NCBI RefSeq assembly: GCF_963681195.1
Contig: NZ_OY808997.1
Coordinates: 496,001-560,000 of the forward strand
DNA length: 64,000 bases
DNA from: Vibrio sp. 16
GTDB taxonomy: Bacteria; Pseudomonadota; Gammaproteobacteria; Enterobacterales; Vibrionaceae
Direction of reading: 5' to 3'
Below the pieces are notes generated by a model. That model was not told the origin of the DNA. It worked only from the letters and a program-made list of their open reading frames with translations, and ran no database searches. Positions 31,045-40,835 of this stretch are shown here, piece by piece. Position numbers and translations under genes: made by a program. Numbering within the stretch: the stretch's first letter is position 1; the number at the start of each line of letters is the position of its first letter.

Positions 31045-31797
31045 GTGTCTGTCGTCTCTATCTTGTTCCAATCCGTATTTAAACTTGAGCTGTTGAAGAC
31101 GCTCTTGCGCATAAGTTCTGAAATAATAGTTCAGGCTGTACACAACCTGTTGAGCGTATGGATGGTCTTTCCTAACCGCGGCATATAATGGAGTGGTAAT
31201 AAATGGAGTGGAATGAACGGTTAAGCGTTTAAGCGGCAGCCCCATCTCTTTAACTACCCACCGTGCTACATACTCATCGGTAATGATGACGTCAACACGC
31301 TGCGAGAGCAGTAAGCGGATGCTAGTTTCCAAATTGGCTGACGATACCTTTTGGATTCCCTCGTGGTTAAGCAGTTCTGGAGGATAGGCATAGTTGTCAA
31401 TCAGTGCGACGCGCTGGCCATTCAAACTCTCTGGTGTCTGATAGCTGAATGCCGTGTCCTCAGAACGTGATATTACCGATAAGTGATTGCTCATGTAGGG
31501 CTCGGTAAAATAGTAATGTCGCATTCGTTCGTCGTTTTTCCACACAGCGACAATCACGTCATTCTTACCGTAGTAAGTCTCTTTTAACACTCTTGGCCAA
31601 GGCTTCAGCTCATAGATAAACTTGTAGCCGGAATGCGTTAATCCCTCGATAACGATGTCGTGAGCAATTCCTTTCCCAATTGGTGAATCCATAACATAGG
31701 GCGCCCATTTGCTCTGCGCGACCTTTAACGGAACGGCAAATGCTGTTGAGATCATCAGTAAGTAACTCAGGGAAACAACAAATAACCAGTGTCTCAA
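31027..31797 (-). CDS. Periplasmic solute-binding protein, SBP_bac_3 fold, orphan
   Basis: 256 residues. Signal peptide MRHWLFVVSLSYLLMISTAFA, then a binding-protein fold (LKVAQSKWAPYVMDSPIGKG, VIVAVWKNDERMRHYYFTEP, RVALIDNYAYPPELL, VDVIITDEYVARWV). It resembles the other orphan at 23121 in architecture (PPY/APY opening, KPW motif), but the two sequences are clearly different. No ABC partners. Ligand unknown; the 3' end is shared with the torA terminator. Confidence 0.75.
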   Translation of the reverse strand: MRHWLFVVSLSYLLMISTAFAVPLKVAQSKWAPYVMDSPIGKGIAHDIVIEGLTHSGYKFIYELKPWPRVLKETYYGKNDVIVAVWKNDERMRHYYFTEPYMSNHLSVISRSEDTAFSYQTPESLNGQRVALIDNYAYPPELLNHEGIQKVSSANLETSIRLLLSQRVDVIITDEYVARWVVKEMGLPLKRLTVHSTPFITTPLYAAVRKDHPYAQQVVYSLNYYFRTYAQERLQQLKFKYGLEQDRDDRHKKTSP

Positions 31798-32173
31798 TCC
31801 GTTAATCCTCGTTGAAAAGCTCTCTGTTCAGTCTAGTCGATGATGTGACTTAGAGTATTTACGTGATATTTCGTCTCATAGATTGAGAAAATGACTACCG
31901 AAGAACGCAAAGATACGAAAAAGTTCCACTGACGTTGATTTTAGGTTTTGTTGAGTTTATTTGTGATAAAGGTCTCTTTTATTGGCTTGTTGAGCCTATT
32001 TATTGCTCATTTTTTACATTGATTTATGTTTTTGGCTAATTTGCGGGCTATGCAATTAGATCTCTTTTGATTGTTTTATTTGTGAATTATTGGGTGGGCG
32101 AATAATTTGCTCAACCAGAGCGAGCAGGTGGTAGATGACGCTCATAAATAAAAATTTATAGGAACAAATAAAA
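31798..32173. other. AT-rich intergenic region upstream of the porin gene
   Basis: 376 bases between divergent genes, probably a long leader and promoter for the porin. The ribosome site AATTTATAGGAAC lies just before the ATG. TTTGTGAT-type half sites could bind CRP but no full palindrome was found. Nothing coding seen. Confidence 0.35.
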
Positions 32174-33169
32174 ATGAAAAAGACAGTATTAGCAGTAGCT
32201 CTTTCTCTTGTTGCGGGTTCAGCAATCGCAGCAGACGTTAACCAAACAACGTCTGAGCGTGCACGTGAATCTCTAATCGACCTAATCCTATCTGGCGAAG
32301 AATTCTCTGTTGGCGGTCAAGTGGCTGTTGGTGGTGAATACCTAGAAGGTCGTAAAAACGAGAATGGCGAAGACCGTGAATTCCACAACTACGACGTAAC
32401 TGGTTTTGACCTTTTCGTTAACTACCAAAAAGGTAACGTACTAGGCCAATTCGCAGGTGAATTCGACCTAGACAACAACTACTCTTCAATGGATGCGTCT
32501 TTCGCAGTCATCGATGCATGGGTTGGTTACAAAACTGGCTTCGGTGTAGCTTCTGTTGGTTACGCAGCGGATTCAGCACTAGACGCAGTTGACGGTGCGG
32601 CAGACCTAACAGTTGAGTACGGTGCATCAGCATCTGACGCTTCAGACGTTAACCAAGTTGTTAAGTTTGAAGGCATCAAAGAAGGCTTCAAATACGGCGT
32701 ATCTTACTACGGTGACCGTGAAGCAGACGCTTCTGGCCACAAAGGCTTCAACGGTTACGTTGGCTTCCAAAACGAGCAGTTCCAAGTTAACGCAGGTTAC
32801 GAAAAGAACGAAGACAACGATGTTGAAGGTGATCTAGAGCAAATCATGCTAGTAAACGGTGTTGTAAATCTAGGCGATATCGCGCTAGGTGCAAACATTG
32901 CTAAGCACGAACTATTCTCTGGCGATGACTCAATGCTTTACAGCGCATCTGCTGGCTACACAATCGACAAACTATACCTAGCAGTTGGTTACGCTCAATC
33001 TGAAGCATACACTTCTGATGCAGAAGACACTAAGTGGACTAACTTCGGTGCAACTTACCAGTTCACTAACAAGCTATCTGCTCTAGTTGACTTCCGTGTT
33101 GACCTATCAGAAGAGAAAGACAGCAGCGAAGACCTAGCTGCATTCTTCAAAGTTGCTTACGACTTCTAA
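32174..33169 (+). CDS. Outer-membrane porin
   Basis: 331 residues. Signal peptide MKKTVLAVALSLVAGSAIAA, then alternating beta-strands of a general porin (FSVGGQVAVGGEYLEG, YDVTGFDLFVNYQKGNVLGQ, FKYGVSYYGDREAD, FNGYVGFQNEQFQVNAGYE) and a C-terminal aromatic strand ending YDF, the BAM recognition signal. Codon use looks highly biased, fitting strong expression. Which named Vibrio porin it is cannot be settled from sequence reading. Monocistronic. Confidence 0.85.
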   Translation: MKKTVLAVALSLVAGSAIAADVNQTTSERARESLIDLILSGEEFSVGGQVAVGGEYLEGRKNENGEDREFHNYDVTGFDLFVNYQKGNVLGQFAGEFDLDNNYSSMDASFAVIDAWVGYKTGFGVASVGYAADSALDAVDGAADLTVEYGASASDASDVNQVVKFEGIKEGFKYGVSYYGDREADASGHKGFNGYVGFQNEQFQVNAGYEKNEDNDVEGDLEQIMLVNGVVNLGDIALGANIAKHELFSGDDSMLYSASAGYTIDKLYLAVGYAQSEAYTSDAEDTKWTNFGATYQFTNKLSALVDFRVDLSEEKDSSEDLAAFFKVAYDF

Positions 33170-33191
33170 TCAAGTTTAGGCTTAAAAATTT

Positions 33192-33214
33192 ACGGCCTGT
33201 TCTGCAGGCCGTTT
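33192..33214 (+). terminator. Hairpin after the porin gene
   Basis: ACGGCCTG / CAGGCCGT with a 5-base loop, 23 bases after the stop, followed by only three T. Likely first of two terminators. Confidence 0.6.
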
Positions 33215-33261
33215 ACCATCAAAGCAGGAAGCTTTTAGCGCAATAATCCACTGCCTTTTTC

Positions 33262-33286
33262 GCCCTCCGGAGTTGGAGGGCTTTTT
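33262..33286 (+). terminator. Second terminator after the porin gene
   Basis: GCCCTCC / GGAGGGC with a 6-base loop and TTTTT. Either a back-up for the porin gene or the end of a short independent transcript from 33215-33261. Confidence 0.75.
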
Positions 33287-33463
33287 CTGTTTTAGACAAG
33301 TACATCGCGCTTCTATCGATACCTCTATTGCCTGTGACTTCGCGGTGGTCACAATAAAAAGGAAAAATGTGAAGCTTGTACGGCTTTGTGTTTTTGATTA
33401 AATAGACAATAAAAATATCCAATGCTGTAATGTGCCGATACTCCTTTGTCTTAGAGCACAGTT

Positions 33464-35203
33464 ATGGCCCTGCATGTAGAACTAGCCAATAGCCGCCTTG
33501 TTGTCATCCCCAATCACGATATAACCGCGAAAAAAAAAGATAATCAGCTGCACTTCTTGTTTCAGGGGCTGAGCAACTACAAGTTCAATGATCGCTTTTT
33601 ACTGTGTCAGACTGAGTTTAATTTCGAACGCAGTGCAACGATATTGGGTGACGGGTTTCAAATGCTTGCCCAAACGACTGGTACCATCGAGCAACCAATC
33701 GATATAGGTCGTTGTCCAGATAATTCTCCCAGCTATCGCATTTACTCAAGCCAAGATCCCAAGCGCTACTACAACTATCTTATGGTTGAAGATTCTCTGG
33801 GCTACAGTCTGTTTGGCTTCACTTCGTGTCATCGCTTCGCGGGCTACTTTGAAGTACAGGAGCAAGAAGGACGTTGGTTAGTCAGCGCTTACATTGATGG
33901 CGAAGGAACCTATCCTCAAGATTGGTCTACCACGGCATTAGAGTCGATTGTGTGCCTGCAAGGCGATTCTATGTCTCAGCTTTACACAGAGTATTCCAAG
34001 CTGATTGCGAAGCATCACCCTGTCCGAGCGGGCGTTGAGGCGAAAGCCCCAATAGGGTGGTGTTCTTGGTACGCGTACTATGCTGAAGTCAATCAAGACA
34101 ACATCTATCACAATCTCGAGGTGATGTCTGCCGATGCCAAGCAGCTTGAATACGTCTTGCTCGACGATGGTTATCAAGCCTTTATGGGGGATTGGTTAAC
34201 ACCTTCGGACAAATTTCCATCGGGGGTTCGAGCTGTCATTGAAGCAATCAAAGCAAAAGGCAAAAAGCCAGCAATTTGGCTAGCTCCTTTTATTGCTCAG
34301 CCTGAATCTGAGTTGTTCAAACAACACCCTGATTGGTTTGTAAAACATCAAGATGGCCGCTTACTTAAAGCAGAAGAAGTCACTTACGCGGGATGGCGTT
34401 GTACGCCATGGTATGTGTTGGATACCTCTAATCCTGAGGTCCAAGAGCACTTGACTCATGTTGTTCGCGTCATGCGCGAAGAGTGGGGAATAGAGTTGTT
34501 TAAGTTGGATGCCAACTATTGGGGTACTTTGAAAGGTCAGCGTTATCAGACAGGGACAACGGGTATCGAAGCTTACCGAATGGGGATGGAAGCAATCGCT
34601 GAAGGAGCAGGAGACGCATGGATTCTAGGTTGCAACGCACCGATGTGGCCATCACTTGGTTTAGTTGATGCGATGCGCGTGTCTGATGATGTAGAACGCA
34701 ATGAGCATCGATTTGAACAGATCGCAAAAGAGACCTTTTATCGCAGCTGGCAGCACCGCAAACTGTGGCAGATTGACCCAGACTGCGCGACATTGGTATC
34801 GCTGCCTAATCAAGCCGCAGAACGTCAAAGCTACGAGTTTCACCGCAATGTACTATTGGCCAGTTCAGGTCTTCTGCTTTCGGGCGACCCGTTGCCTGAG
34901 CTCACGCCTTGGGCAAAGCAGACACTATCCAAACTGATACTGCGACATAAACACTGCCAAGAGAGTGCGCGATTTACCGCGCTAAACCTCCATCATGCCT
35001 TCTTGCCTATTACAGAGCGCAATGACCTCCATTGCTTGTTTAACTATCAGCAGCCTGCAAGGGAAGTCACATTGACTGCGGAGCAGCCCGTCTATTGGTA
35101 TGACTATTGGACAGGCGAACGATTGGTTGAAGAGCCGACCCAAGTCATTGAAGTTGGTCTTGAGTCCGGTTTGTCGAGTCGAGCGATAATTACCTCGATA
35201 TAG
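33464..35203 (+). CDS. GH36-type alpha-galactosidase (melibiase clan)
   Basis: 579 residues, no signal peptide, so cytoplasmic. The (beta/alpha)8 core starts with APIGWCSWYAYYAEV. The KxD motif FKLDANYWG puts the expected nucleophile at D349, and RVSDDVE at 406-411 gives the expected acid/base at D408 or D409. It releases alpha-galactosyl or similar residues. The upstream porin might admit the sugar, but no sugar permease or regulator is near. Related GH36 enzymes include alpha-N-acetylgalactosaminidases, so substrate is uncertain. Confidence 0.84.
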   Translation: MALHVELANSRLVVIPNHDITAKKKDNQLHFLFQGLSNYKFNDRFLLCQTEFNFERSATILGDGFQMLAQTTGTIEQPIDIGRCPDNSPSYRIYSSQDPKRYYNYLMVEDSLGYSLFGFTSCHRFAGYFEVQEQEGRWLVSAYIDGEGTYPQDWSTTALESIVCLQGDSMSQLYTEYSKLIAKHHPVRAGVEAKAPIGWCSWYAYYAEVNQDNIYHNLEVMSADAKQLEYVLLDDGYQAFMGDWLTPSDKFPSGVRAVIEAIKAKGKKPAIWLAPFIAQPESELFKQHPDWFVKHQDGRLLKAEEVTYAGWRCTPWYVLDTSNPEVQEHLTHVVRVMREEWGIELFKLDANYWGTLKGQRYQTGTTGIEAYRMGMEAIAEGAGDAWILGCNAPMWPSLGLVDAMRVSDDVERNEHRFEQIAKETFYRSWQHRKLWQIDPDCATLVSLPNQAAERQSYEFHRNVLLASSGLLLSGDPLPELTPWAKQTLSKLILRHKHCQESARFTALNLHHAFLPITERNDLHCLFNYQQPAREVTLTAEQPVYWYDYWTGERLVEEPTQVIEVGLESGLSSRAIITSI

Positions 35204-35256
35204 TGGCGGCTCTGCTTTACCATACGCTTTGAAGCAGTCACATTGATTAGGTATTC

Positions 35257-35778
35257 ATGTCAATCATTCTAGGTATTGACCCCGGCTCACGCATTACTGG
35301 GTACGGGGTTATCCGACAAAACGGACGCCATTTGCACTACTTAGGTAGTGGATGCATTCGTACATCAGAAAAAGATCTTCCGGGCCGTTTGAAGCAGATC
35401 TATGCTGGAGTTTCGGAAATCATTACCCAATTCCAACCGGATGTGTTCGCCATTGAGCAAGTCTTCATGGCACGCAACGCAGATTCAGCACTCAAACTTG
35501 GTCAAGCGCGAGGGAGTGCTATAGTCGCCGCCGTGAACGCGGAGCTTCCGGTTCACGAATATGCGGCTCGTTTGATTAAACAGGCGGTCACTGGAACGGG
35601 CGGGGCAGACAAAGAGCAAGTGCAGCACATGGTGCAACAAATGTTGAAACTTCCTGGTAAACCCCAAGCCGATGCCGCCGATGCACTGGGTGTGGCAATT
35701 TGTCACGCCAACACCAACAAAACCTTAATTGCAATGGCAGGTAAAGCGACCAGTGCACGTCGCGGACGCTACCGCTAA
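35257..35778 (+). CDS. ruvC: Holliday junction resolvase RuvC
   Basis: 173 residues, usual length. Nuclease that cuts Holliday junctions symmetrically. The catalytic acidic residues are seen in [15 protein letters not shown] (Asp7), [11 protein letters not shown] (Glu) and the C-terminal [12 protein letters not shown] pair. It is followed by ruvA and ruvB, making the ruvCAB order common in Vibrio. Confidence 0.97.
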   Translation: MSIILGIDPGSRITGYGVIRQNGRHLHYLGSGCIRTSEKDLPGRLKQIYAGVSEIITQFQPDVFAIEQVFMARNADSALKLGQARGSAIVAAVNAELPVHEYAARLIKQAVTGTGGADKEQVQHMVQQMLKLPGKPQADAADALGVAICHANTNKTLIAMAGKATSARRGRYR

Positions 35779-35877
35779 CGCTCAATCTCAAAATTCACCT
35801 TCGAGGCGACAAAGAACTGGATGTCTATCCAGTTCTTTATTATCCTGTCGCAAATTCATTTCCAAAGAGTATTTACC

Positions 35878-36492
35878 GTGATTGGACGTCTACGCGGCAT
35901 TCTGATTGAAAAACAACCCCCTGAACTGCTGATTGAAGTTAATGGTATTGGCTATGAAGTCCAAATGCCGATGAGCTGCTTTTATGAGCTGCCTAATGTC
36001 GGTGAAGAAGCGATTATCTATACTCACTTTGTTGTTCGCGAAGATGCTCAGCTGCTTTATGGGTTTAACACGGTAAAAGAGCGTGCTTTGTTCCGCGAAG
36101 TGATTAAAGCCAATGGTGTTGGGCCAAAATTGGGTCTTGGGATTCTTTCGGGTATGACGGCAAGCCAATTTGTGGCATCTGTCGAGCGAGAAGACATTTC
36201 GACCTTGGTGAAATTGCCTGGAGTGGGCAAGAAAACCGCTGAGCGTTTGGTGGTCGAAATGAAAGATCGCCTTAAAGGGTGGAGTGCCGGTGATCTCTTT
36301 ACGCCGTTCACTGATGCCGCTCCTGTTGATTCTACGCCAACTGCAACAAACAGCGCAGAAGAAGAGGCAGTGAGCGCACTGCTCGCCTTGGGCTACAAAC
36401 CGACGCAAGCCTCTAAAGTTGTCGCGCAAATTATTAAGCCAGGAATGAGCAGTGAAGAGCTGATTCGTGACGCTCTGAAATCGATGGTTTAA
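35878..36492 (+). CDS. ruvA: Holliday junction branch migration subunit RuvA
   Basis: 204 residues from the GTG at 35878, giving [21 protein letters not shown], which matches the E. coli start. The frame extends 57 bases upstream, but no family member begins there. RuvA tetramers bind the junction. The two helix-hairpin-helix motifs ([15 protein letters not shown] and [16 protein letters not shown]) are seen, and domain III at the C-terminus contacts RuvB. Confidence 0.96.
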   Translation: MIGRLRGILIEKQPPELLIEVNGIGYEVQMPMSCFYELPNVGEEAIIYTHFVVREDAQLLYGFNTVKERALFREVIKANGVGPKLGLGILSGMTASQFVASVEREDISTLVKLPGVGKKTAERLVVEMKDRLKGWSAGDLFTPFTDAAPVDSTPTATNSAEEEAVSALLALGYKPTQASKVVAQIIKPGMSSEELIRDALKSMV

Positions 36493-36509
36493 CGGATAGG
36501 AAATAACTC

Positions 36510-37514
36510 ATGATTGAAGCCGATCGTCTTATCGCGCCAGAAAACCCAGTGTATCGAGAAGAGGATGTTATCGATCGTGCCATCCGTCCAAAAAAGCTGG
36601 AGGATTACAAAGGCCAAGATCACGTGCGTGACCAAATGGAGATCTTCATCAAAGCGGCTCAGTTACGTGAAGAAGCGCTCGACCACCTGCTGATTTTTGG
36701 ACCTCCAGGATTGGGTAAGACTACGTTAGCTAACATTGTTGCCAACGAAATGGGCGTGAACATCCGCACGACGTCAGGACCTGTGCTAGAAAAGGCCGGG
36801 GATTTAGCCGCATTGCTGACGAATCTAGAAGAGAACGATGTTCTTTTCATTGATGAGATTCACCGCTTAAGTCCGATGGTTGAAGAAGTACTTTATCCGG
36901 CAATGGAAGATTATCAGCTTGATATCATGATTGGCGAAGGACCAGCAGCGCGCTCGATTAAAATCGACTTACCTCCATTTACCTTAATCGGTGCGACAAC
37001 TCGCGCAGGTTCATTAACATCGCCACTGCGCGACCGTTTTGGTATTACCCAACGCCTAGAGTATTACAAGATTCCTGATTTGCAGAACATCGTTCAACGC
37101 AGTGCAGACTGTCTAGGTTTGTCGATGGAAGCAGAAGGTGCCCTTGAGGTCGCGAGACGGGCACGTGGGACGCCACGTATCGCCAACCGACTGCTTCGTC
37201 GCGTACGTGACTACGCAGAAGTTAAGGGTAATGGTCATATTTGCGCCGAGGTTGCCGACAAGGCGTTGAACATGCTGGATGTCGATGCCCAAGGTTTTGA
37301 CTACATGGATAGGAAGTTGCTGCTCGCCATCATGGAGAAGTTCGGTGGTGGTCCTGTTGGTCTCGATAACATGGCGGCTGCCATCGGTGAAGAGAAAGAC
37401 ACCATTGAAGACGTACTTGAGCCTTACTTGATCCAACAAGGCTATTTGCAAAGGACGCCAAGAGGGCGTATCGCGACCGATCGCGCTTACCTACATTTCG
37501 GAATTGAAAAATAA
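36510..37514 (+). CDS. ruvB: Holliday junction helicase motor RuvB
   Basis: 334 residues. AAA+ ATPase pumping DNA through the RuvA-bound junction. Walker [10 protein letters not shown], Walker [11 protein letters not shown], arginine-finger region [18 protein letters not shown], and a C-terminal winged helix ([20 protein letters not shown]). Good ribosome site (AGGAAATAACTC before ATG), 17 bases after ruvA. Confidence 0.98.
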   Translation: MIEADRLIAPENPVYREEDVIDRAIRPKKLEDYKGQDHVRDQMEIFIKAAQLREEALDHLLIFGPPGLGKTTLANIVANEMGVNIRTTSGPVLEKAGDLAALLTNLEENDVLFIDEIHRLSPMVEEVLYPAMEDYQLDIMIGEGPAARSIKIDLPPFTLIGATTRAGSLTSPLRDRFGITQRLEYYKIPDLQNIVQRSADCLGLSMEAEGALEVARRARGTPRIANRLLRRVRDYAEVKGNGHICAEVADKALNMLDVDAQGFDYMDRKLLLAIMEKFGGGPVGLDNMAAAIGEEKDTIEDVLEPYLIQQGYLQRTPRGRIATDRAYLHFGIEK

Positions 37515-37520
37515 GTTTTC

Positions 37521-37546
37521 ACGCCGGTCAACGAGACCGGCGTCTT
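37521..37546 (+). terminator. Terminator of ruvCAB
   Basis: ACGCCGGTC / GACCGGCGT with a 5-base loop, 6 bases after the ruvB stop. The T-run is short (CTTA), so strength is uncertain. Confidence 0.6.
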
Positions 37547-37693
37547 ACCACTTGTGACCAATGTCACGTTTGTAAAATCTCGCCTACCACTAATTAGGTA
37601 AGTAAAATGGATGAGATGTTAAGTATTTGTTTTGCATAAATACCTATTTCGCCTTGTTCATTACGCTCGGGTAACATTAAACTCACGAAACGC

Positions 37694-37707
37694 TTGACAT
37701 AGATCAA
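37694..37707. promoter_or_regulatory. FNR box 1 upstream of cydA
   Basis: TTGAC-ATAG-ATCAA matches the FNR consensus TTGAT-N4-ATCAA at 9 of 10 defined positions. It also contains a TTGACA-like -35 element. Confidence 0.65.
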
Positions 37708-37743
37708 GTTGGCGCTTTTTTAAACAAAAATGCCAAGCAAAAC

Positions 37744-37757
37744 TTGACTCAAATCAA
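37744..37757. promoter_or_regulatory. FNR box 2 upstream of cydA
   Basis: TTGAC-TCAA-ATCAA, again 9 of 10 matches. Its start is 50 bases from that of the first box, close to five helical turns. Confidence 0.65.
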
Positions 37758-37837
37758 AGCGGAACTCTCCTATAAACCTTTTGAAACAATCTGTTTTTAG
37801 CAGTAATATTAGCCTCAGCTATATTAGCTGATGCTTA

Positions 37838-37847
37838 ACAATTAACT
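37838..37847 (-). promoter_or_regulatory. ArcA-like box upstream of cydA
   Basis: On the minus strand AGTTAATTGT differs at one position from (A/T)GTTAATTA(A/T). E. coli cydAB is ArcA-activated, so the site is plausible. Confidence 0.3.
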
Positions 37848-37973
37848 AACCGTTACGGTACATTTTTGCAACAGAGTGTTGCTATTTAATAACAATCTTT
37901 AAGATTGGATAACGACTATTTATGCTTGGCAAAAATGTAAGAAAGTGTCTTCAGCCGACACATAGGAGTAATC

Positions 37974-39560
37974 ATGATCGATGTTGTTGATCTATCGCGG
38001 TTGCAGTTTGCACTGACTGCGATGTATCACTTCCTATTCGTACCATTGACTCTAGGTATGGCCTTCCTACTGGCTATCATGGAATCAATGTACGTAATGA
38101 CGAACAAGCAAATCTATAAGGACATGACCAAGTTCTGGGGTAAGCTATTCGGTATTAACTTCGCCCTAGGGGTAGCGACTGGCCTAACCATGGAATTCCA
38201 GTTCGGTACTAACTGGTCGTACTATTCGCATTACGTAGGTGATATCTTTGGTGCACCTCTTGCGATCGAAGCCCTTGTTGCCTTCTTCCTAGAATCCACT
38301 TTTGTGGGCTTATTCTTCTTTGGTTGGGATCGCTTATCAAAACGTCAACACCTTGTTGTCACTTGGCTTGTTGCCCTAGGTTCTAACTTCTCTGCACTTT
38401 GGATCTTGGTGGCGAATGGCTGGATGCAAAACCCAGTTGGCGCAGAATTTAACTTCGAAACCATGCGTATGGAAATGGTGAGCTTTGCTGAGGTTGTCCT
38501 TAACCCAGTTGCTCAGGTTAAGTTTGTACACACCGTCGCTTCTGGTTACACGACTGGCGCAATGTTCGTTTTAGGCATCAGTTCATACTACCTTCTTAAA
38601 GGTCGTGATATTGCATTCGCTCGTCGTTCATTTGCTATTGCAGCGTCATTTGGTATGGCTGCGATTCTTTCAACCATCGTTCTAGGCGATGAGTCTGGTT
38701 ACGAGTTGGGTGAAGTTCAAAAAGTGAAACTCGCAGCTGTTGAAGCAGAGTGGCACACAGAGCCTGCACCAGCGGCATTCACCTTGTTTGGTCTTCCGAA
38801 TCAGGAAACCATGCACACCGACTACGCGATAAAAATTCCTTACGTAATGGGTATCATCGCGACGCGTTCTCTTGATGAGCAAGTTACGGGTCTTCGCGAT
38901 CTTCGTGATGATCACGTAGAGCGTATCCGTACTGGTATGTATGCATACGAACTGCTAGAGAAATTGCGAGCAGGTGATAAATCTGAAGCAAACATGACAG
39001 CCTTCGACGAAGTGAAGGGTGACCTAGGCTACGGTCTTCTTCTTAAGCGCTACACCGACAATGTTGTCGACGCAACAGAAGAGCAAATTCAAGCCGCTGC
39101 GGATGACTCAATCCCAACGGTATGGCCACTATTCTGGTCGTTCCGCATTATGGTTGCGTGTGGCTTTATCATGCTATTCGTCTTCGGTGCAGCGTTTATT
39201 CAAACTTGTCGTCAGAAGATTGAGCAGAAACAGTGGGTTCTTAAAGCGGCACTATTTAGTATTCCACTGCCGTGGATCGCTGTAGAAGCAGGTTGGTTCG
39301 TTGCCGAATACGGCCGTCAGCCTTGGGCTGTGGGTGAAATCCTACCGGTGAACGTTGCGGCATCTGCACTGAGCGCTTCAGAAATCTGGACGTCACTATT
39401 TGCAATCATCGCGCTGTACACTGTGTTCTTAATTGCAGAAGTTTACCTGATGCTGAAGTTCGCACGTAAAGGTCCAAGTAGTCTGAAAACAGGCCGCTAC
39501 CACTTTGAGCAAAACGCTGACTCTGTCGAAGACAAAGTTAGTCGCCAAGTAGAAGCGTAA
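37974..39560 (+). CDS. cydA: Cytochrome bd-I ubiquinol oxidase subunit I
   Basis: 528 residues. CydA carries hemes b558, b595 and d of the high-affinity terminal oxidase. Family motifs: [20 protein letters not shown] (with the b595 His19 region), [20 protein letters not shown], the quinol-loop segment [18 protein letters not shown] and nine-helix architecture. The periplasmic Q loop is of the long type typical for Proteobacteria. Good ribosome site (TAGGAGTAATC). First gene of cydAB-cydX-ybgE. Confidence 0.97.
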   Translation: MIDVVDLSRLQFALTAMYHFLFVPLTLGMAFLLAIMESMYVMTNKQIYKDMTKFWGKLFGINFALGVATGLTMEFQFGTNWSYYSHYVGDIFGAPLAIEALVAFFLESTFVGLFFFGWDRLSKRQHLVVTWLVALGSNFSALWILVANGWMQNPVGAEFNFETMRMEMVSFAEVVLNPVAQVKFVHTVASGYTTGAMFVLGISSYYLLKGRDIAFARRSFAIAASFGMAAILSTIVLGDESGYELGEVQKVKLAAVEAEWHTEPAPAAFTLFGLPNQETMHTDYAIKIPYVMGIIATRSLDEQVTGLRDLRDDHVERIRTGMYAYELLEKLRAGDKSEANMTAFDEVKGDLGYGLLLKRYTDNVVDATEEQIQAAADDSIPTVWPLFWSFRIMVACGFIMLFVFGAAFIQTCRQKIEQKQWVLKAALFSIPLPWIAVEAGWFVAEYGRQPWAVGEILPVNVAASALSASEIWTSLFAIIALYTVFLIAEVYLMLKFARKGPSSLKTGRYHFEQNADSVEDKVSRQVEA

Positions 39561-39578
39561 GACAAGGAGAAACAAAAC

Positions 39579-40715
39579 ATGTTTGATTACGAAATCTTAC
39601 GACTGATCTGGTGGATCCTGATTGGTGTTCTGATGGTCGGATTCGCGGTTACTGATGGCTTCGATATGGGCGTTGCTTCTTTATCACCGGTTATCGGTAA
39701 GAACGATACTGAACGCCGAATTATGCTCAACACCATTGCTCCGCACTGGGATGGTAACCAAGTTTGGCTAATCACGGCTGGTGGTGCTTTGTTTGCTGCT
39801 TGGCCGTTGGTTTACGCTACCTCGTTCTCAGGTTTTTATTTAGCGATGTACGTGACGCTAGCGGCACTTTGGATGCGTCCATTGGCACTTGATTACCGTT
39901 CAAAGATCGAGAATCCAAAATGGCGTCAAGCTTGGGACTACGCGCTTTGCTTTAGTGGTACTGTGCCTCCAGTCATTTTCGGTGTTGCATTTGGTAACTT
40001 GTTGCAAGGTGTGCCGTTTGAACTAAACGACCTGCTGATGTCTGAGTACAAAGGTACATTCTTCGCACTGCTAAACCCATTCGCACTGCTATGTGGTGTA
40101 CTTAGCTTAATGTTATTTGTGCTTCAAGGCGCAACTTGGCTACAAATGAAAACGACTGAGGCGATTCACCAGCGCGCAAGAAATGCCGCTCAAATCGCAG
40201 GTCTGGTTGCTGTCGCGCTGTTTGTTGCAGGTGGCTTCTGGGTTCAGTCGATTGAAGGCTTTGTAGTTACAAGCACTATCGATACGTTGGCGGATTCAAA
40301 CCCGCTAAATAAAGAAGTAGTGCAGCAAGCGGGTGCTTGGATGACGAACTTCGAAACGTACCCTGCAATGTGGGCAGCGCCTGTTCTAGGTGTGTTAATG
40401 CCATTACTTGCAGTGATTGCATCTCGTTTTGAACGTGGTGGTTTTGCATTCTTGTTCTCAAGCTTGGCGAATGCTGGGGTAATCTTGACGGCAGGTTTAG
40501 CGATGTTCCCATTCGTTATGCCTTCAAGTCTTGTACCAAACCACAGTTTGACTATGTGGGATTCAACGGCGAGTGAACTAACACTAGGCCTTATGACTCT
40601 TGTCGCGGCTGTGTTTGTTCCTGTGATTCTTGGCTACACAACTTGGACGTACTACAAAATGTTTGGACGTCTAGACAAGAAGCACATTGAAGACAACGAC
40701 GTATCGGCTTACTAA
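39579..40715 (+). CDS. cydB: Cytochrome bd-I ubiquinol oxidase subunit II
   Basis: 378 residues. Eight to nine membrane helices pairing with CydA. DGFDMGVASLSPVIGKND, TIAPHWDGNQVWLITAGGAL and TLWMRPLALDYRSK-like segments are hallmarks. Starts 19 bases after cydA with AAGGAGAAACAAAAC before ATG. Confidence 0.97.
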   Translation: MFDYEILRLIWWILIGVLMVGFAVTDGFDMGVASLSPVIGKNDTERRIMLNTIAPHWDGNQVWLITAGGALFAAWPLVYATSFSGFYLAMYVTLAALWMRPLALDYRSKIENPKWRQAWDYALCFSGTVPPVIFGVAFGNLLQGVPFELNDLLMSEYKGTFFALLNPFALLCGVLSLMLFVLQGATWLQMKTTEAIHQRARNAAQIAGLVAVALFVAGGFWVQSIEGFVVTSTIDTLADSNPLNKEVVQQAGAWMTNFETYPAMWAAPVLGVLMPLLAVIASRFERGGFAFLFSSLANAGVILTAGLAMFPFVMPSSLVPNHSLTMWDSTASELTLGLMTLVAAVFVPVILGYTTWTYYKMFGRLDKKHIEDNDVSAY

Positions 40716-40727
40716 GGAGTATTAACT

Positions 40728-40835
40728 ATGTGGTATTTCGCATGGATTCTGGGTGTCTTGCTAGCATGTGCATTCGGCATCATTAACGCTCTTTGGCTAG
40801 AGCACTCAGAAATGATGGACAAAGACAGTGAGTAA
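40728..40835 (+). CDS. cydX: Cytochrome bd-I small subunit CydX
   Basis: 35 residues, short enough to be missed by length-cutoff gene finders: MWYFAWILGVLLACAFGIIN then ALWLEHSEMMDKDSE. MWYFAWILG and the single helix are the CydX signature; it stabilises hemes in CydAB. Ribosome site AAGGAG before ATG, 12 bases after cydB. Its end overlaps the ybgE start by 8 bases. Confidence 0.95.
   Translation: MWYFAWILGVLLACAFGIINALWLEHSEMMDKDSE

Larger units (their letters stand above)
37547..37973. other. Control region of cydAB
   Basis: About 430 bases before cydA with clustered regulatory sequences: two FNR-type boxes, an ArcA-type box and a palindrome TCAGCTA-TAT-TAGCTGA at 37815-37831. It is consistent with a long, oxygen-responsive promoter region. 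No small gene was supported. Confidence 0.5.

Noticed and set aside
33215..33261. A small RNA between the two porin terminators
   Set aside because: The stretch is under 50 bases and no promoter was seen; the second hairpin is more simply a back-up terminator.
35890..36429. A 179-residue frame opposite ruvA
   Set aside because: It lies wholly within the confident ruvA gene, has no recognised domain, and no separate start signal.
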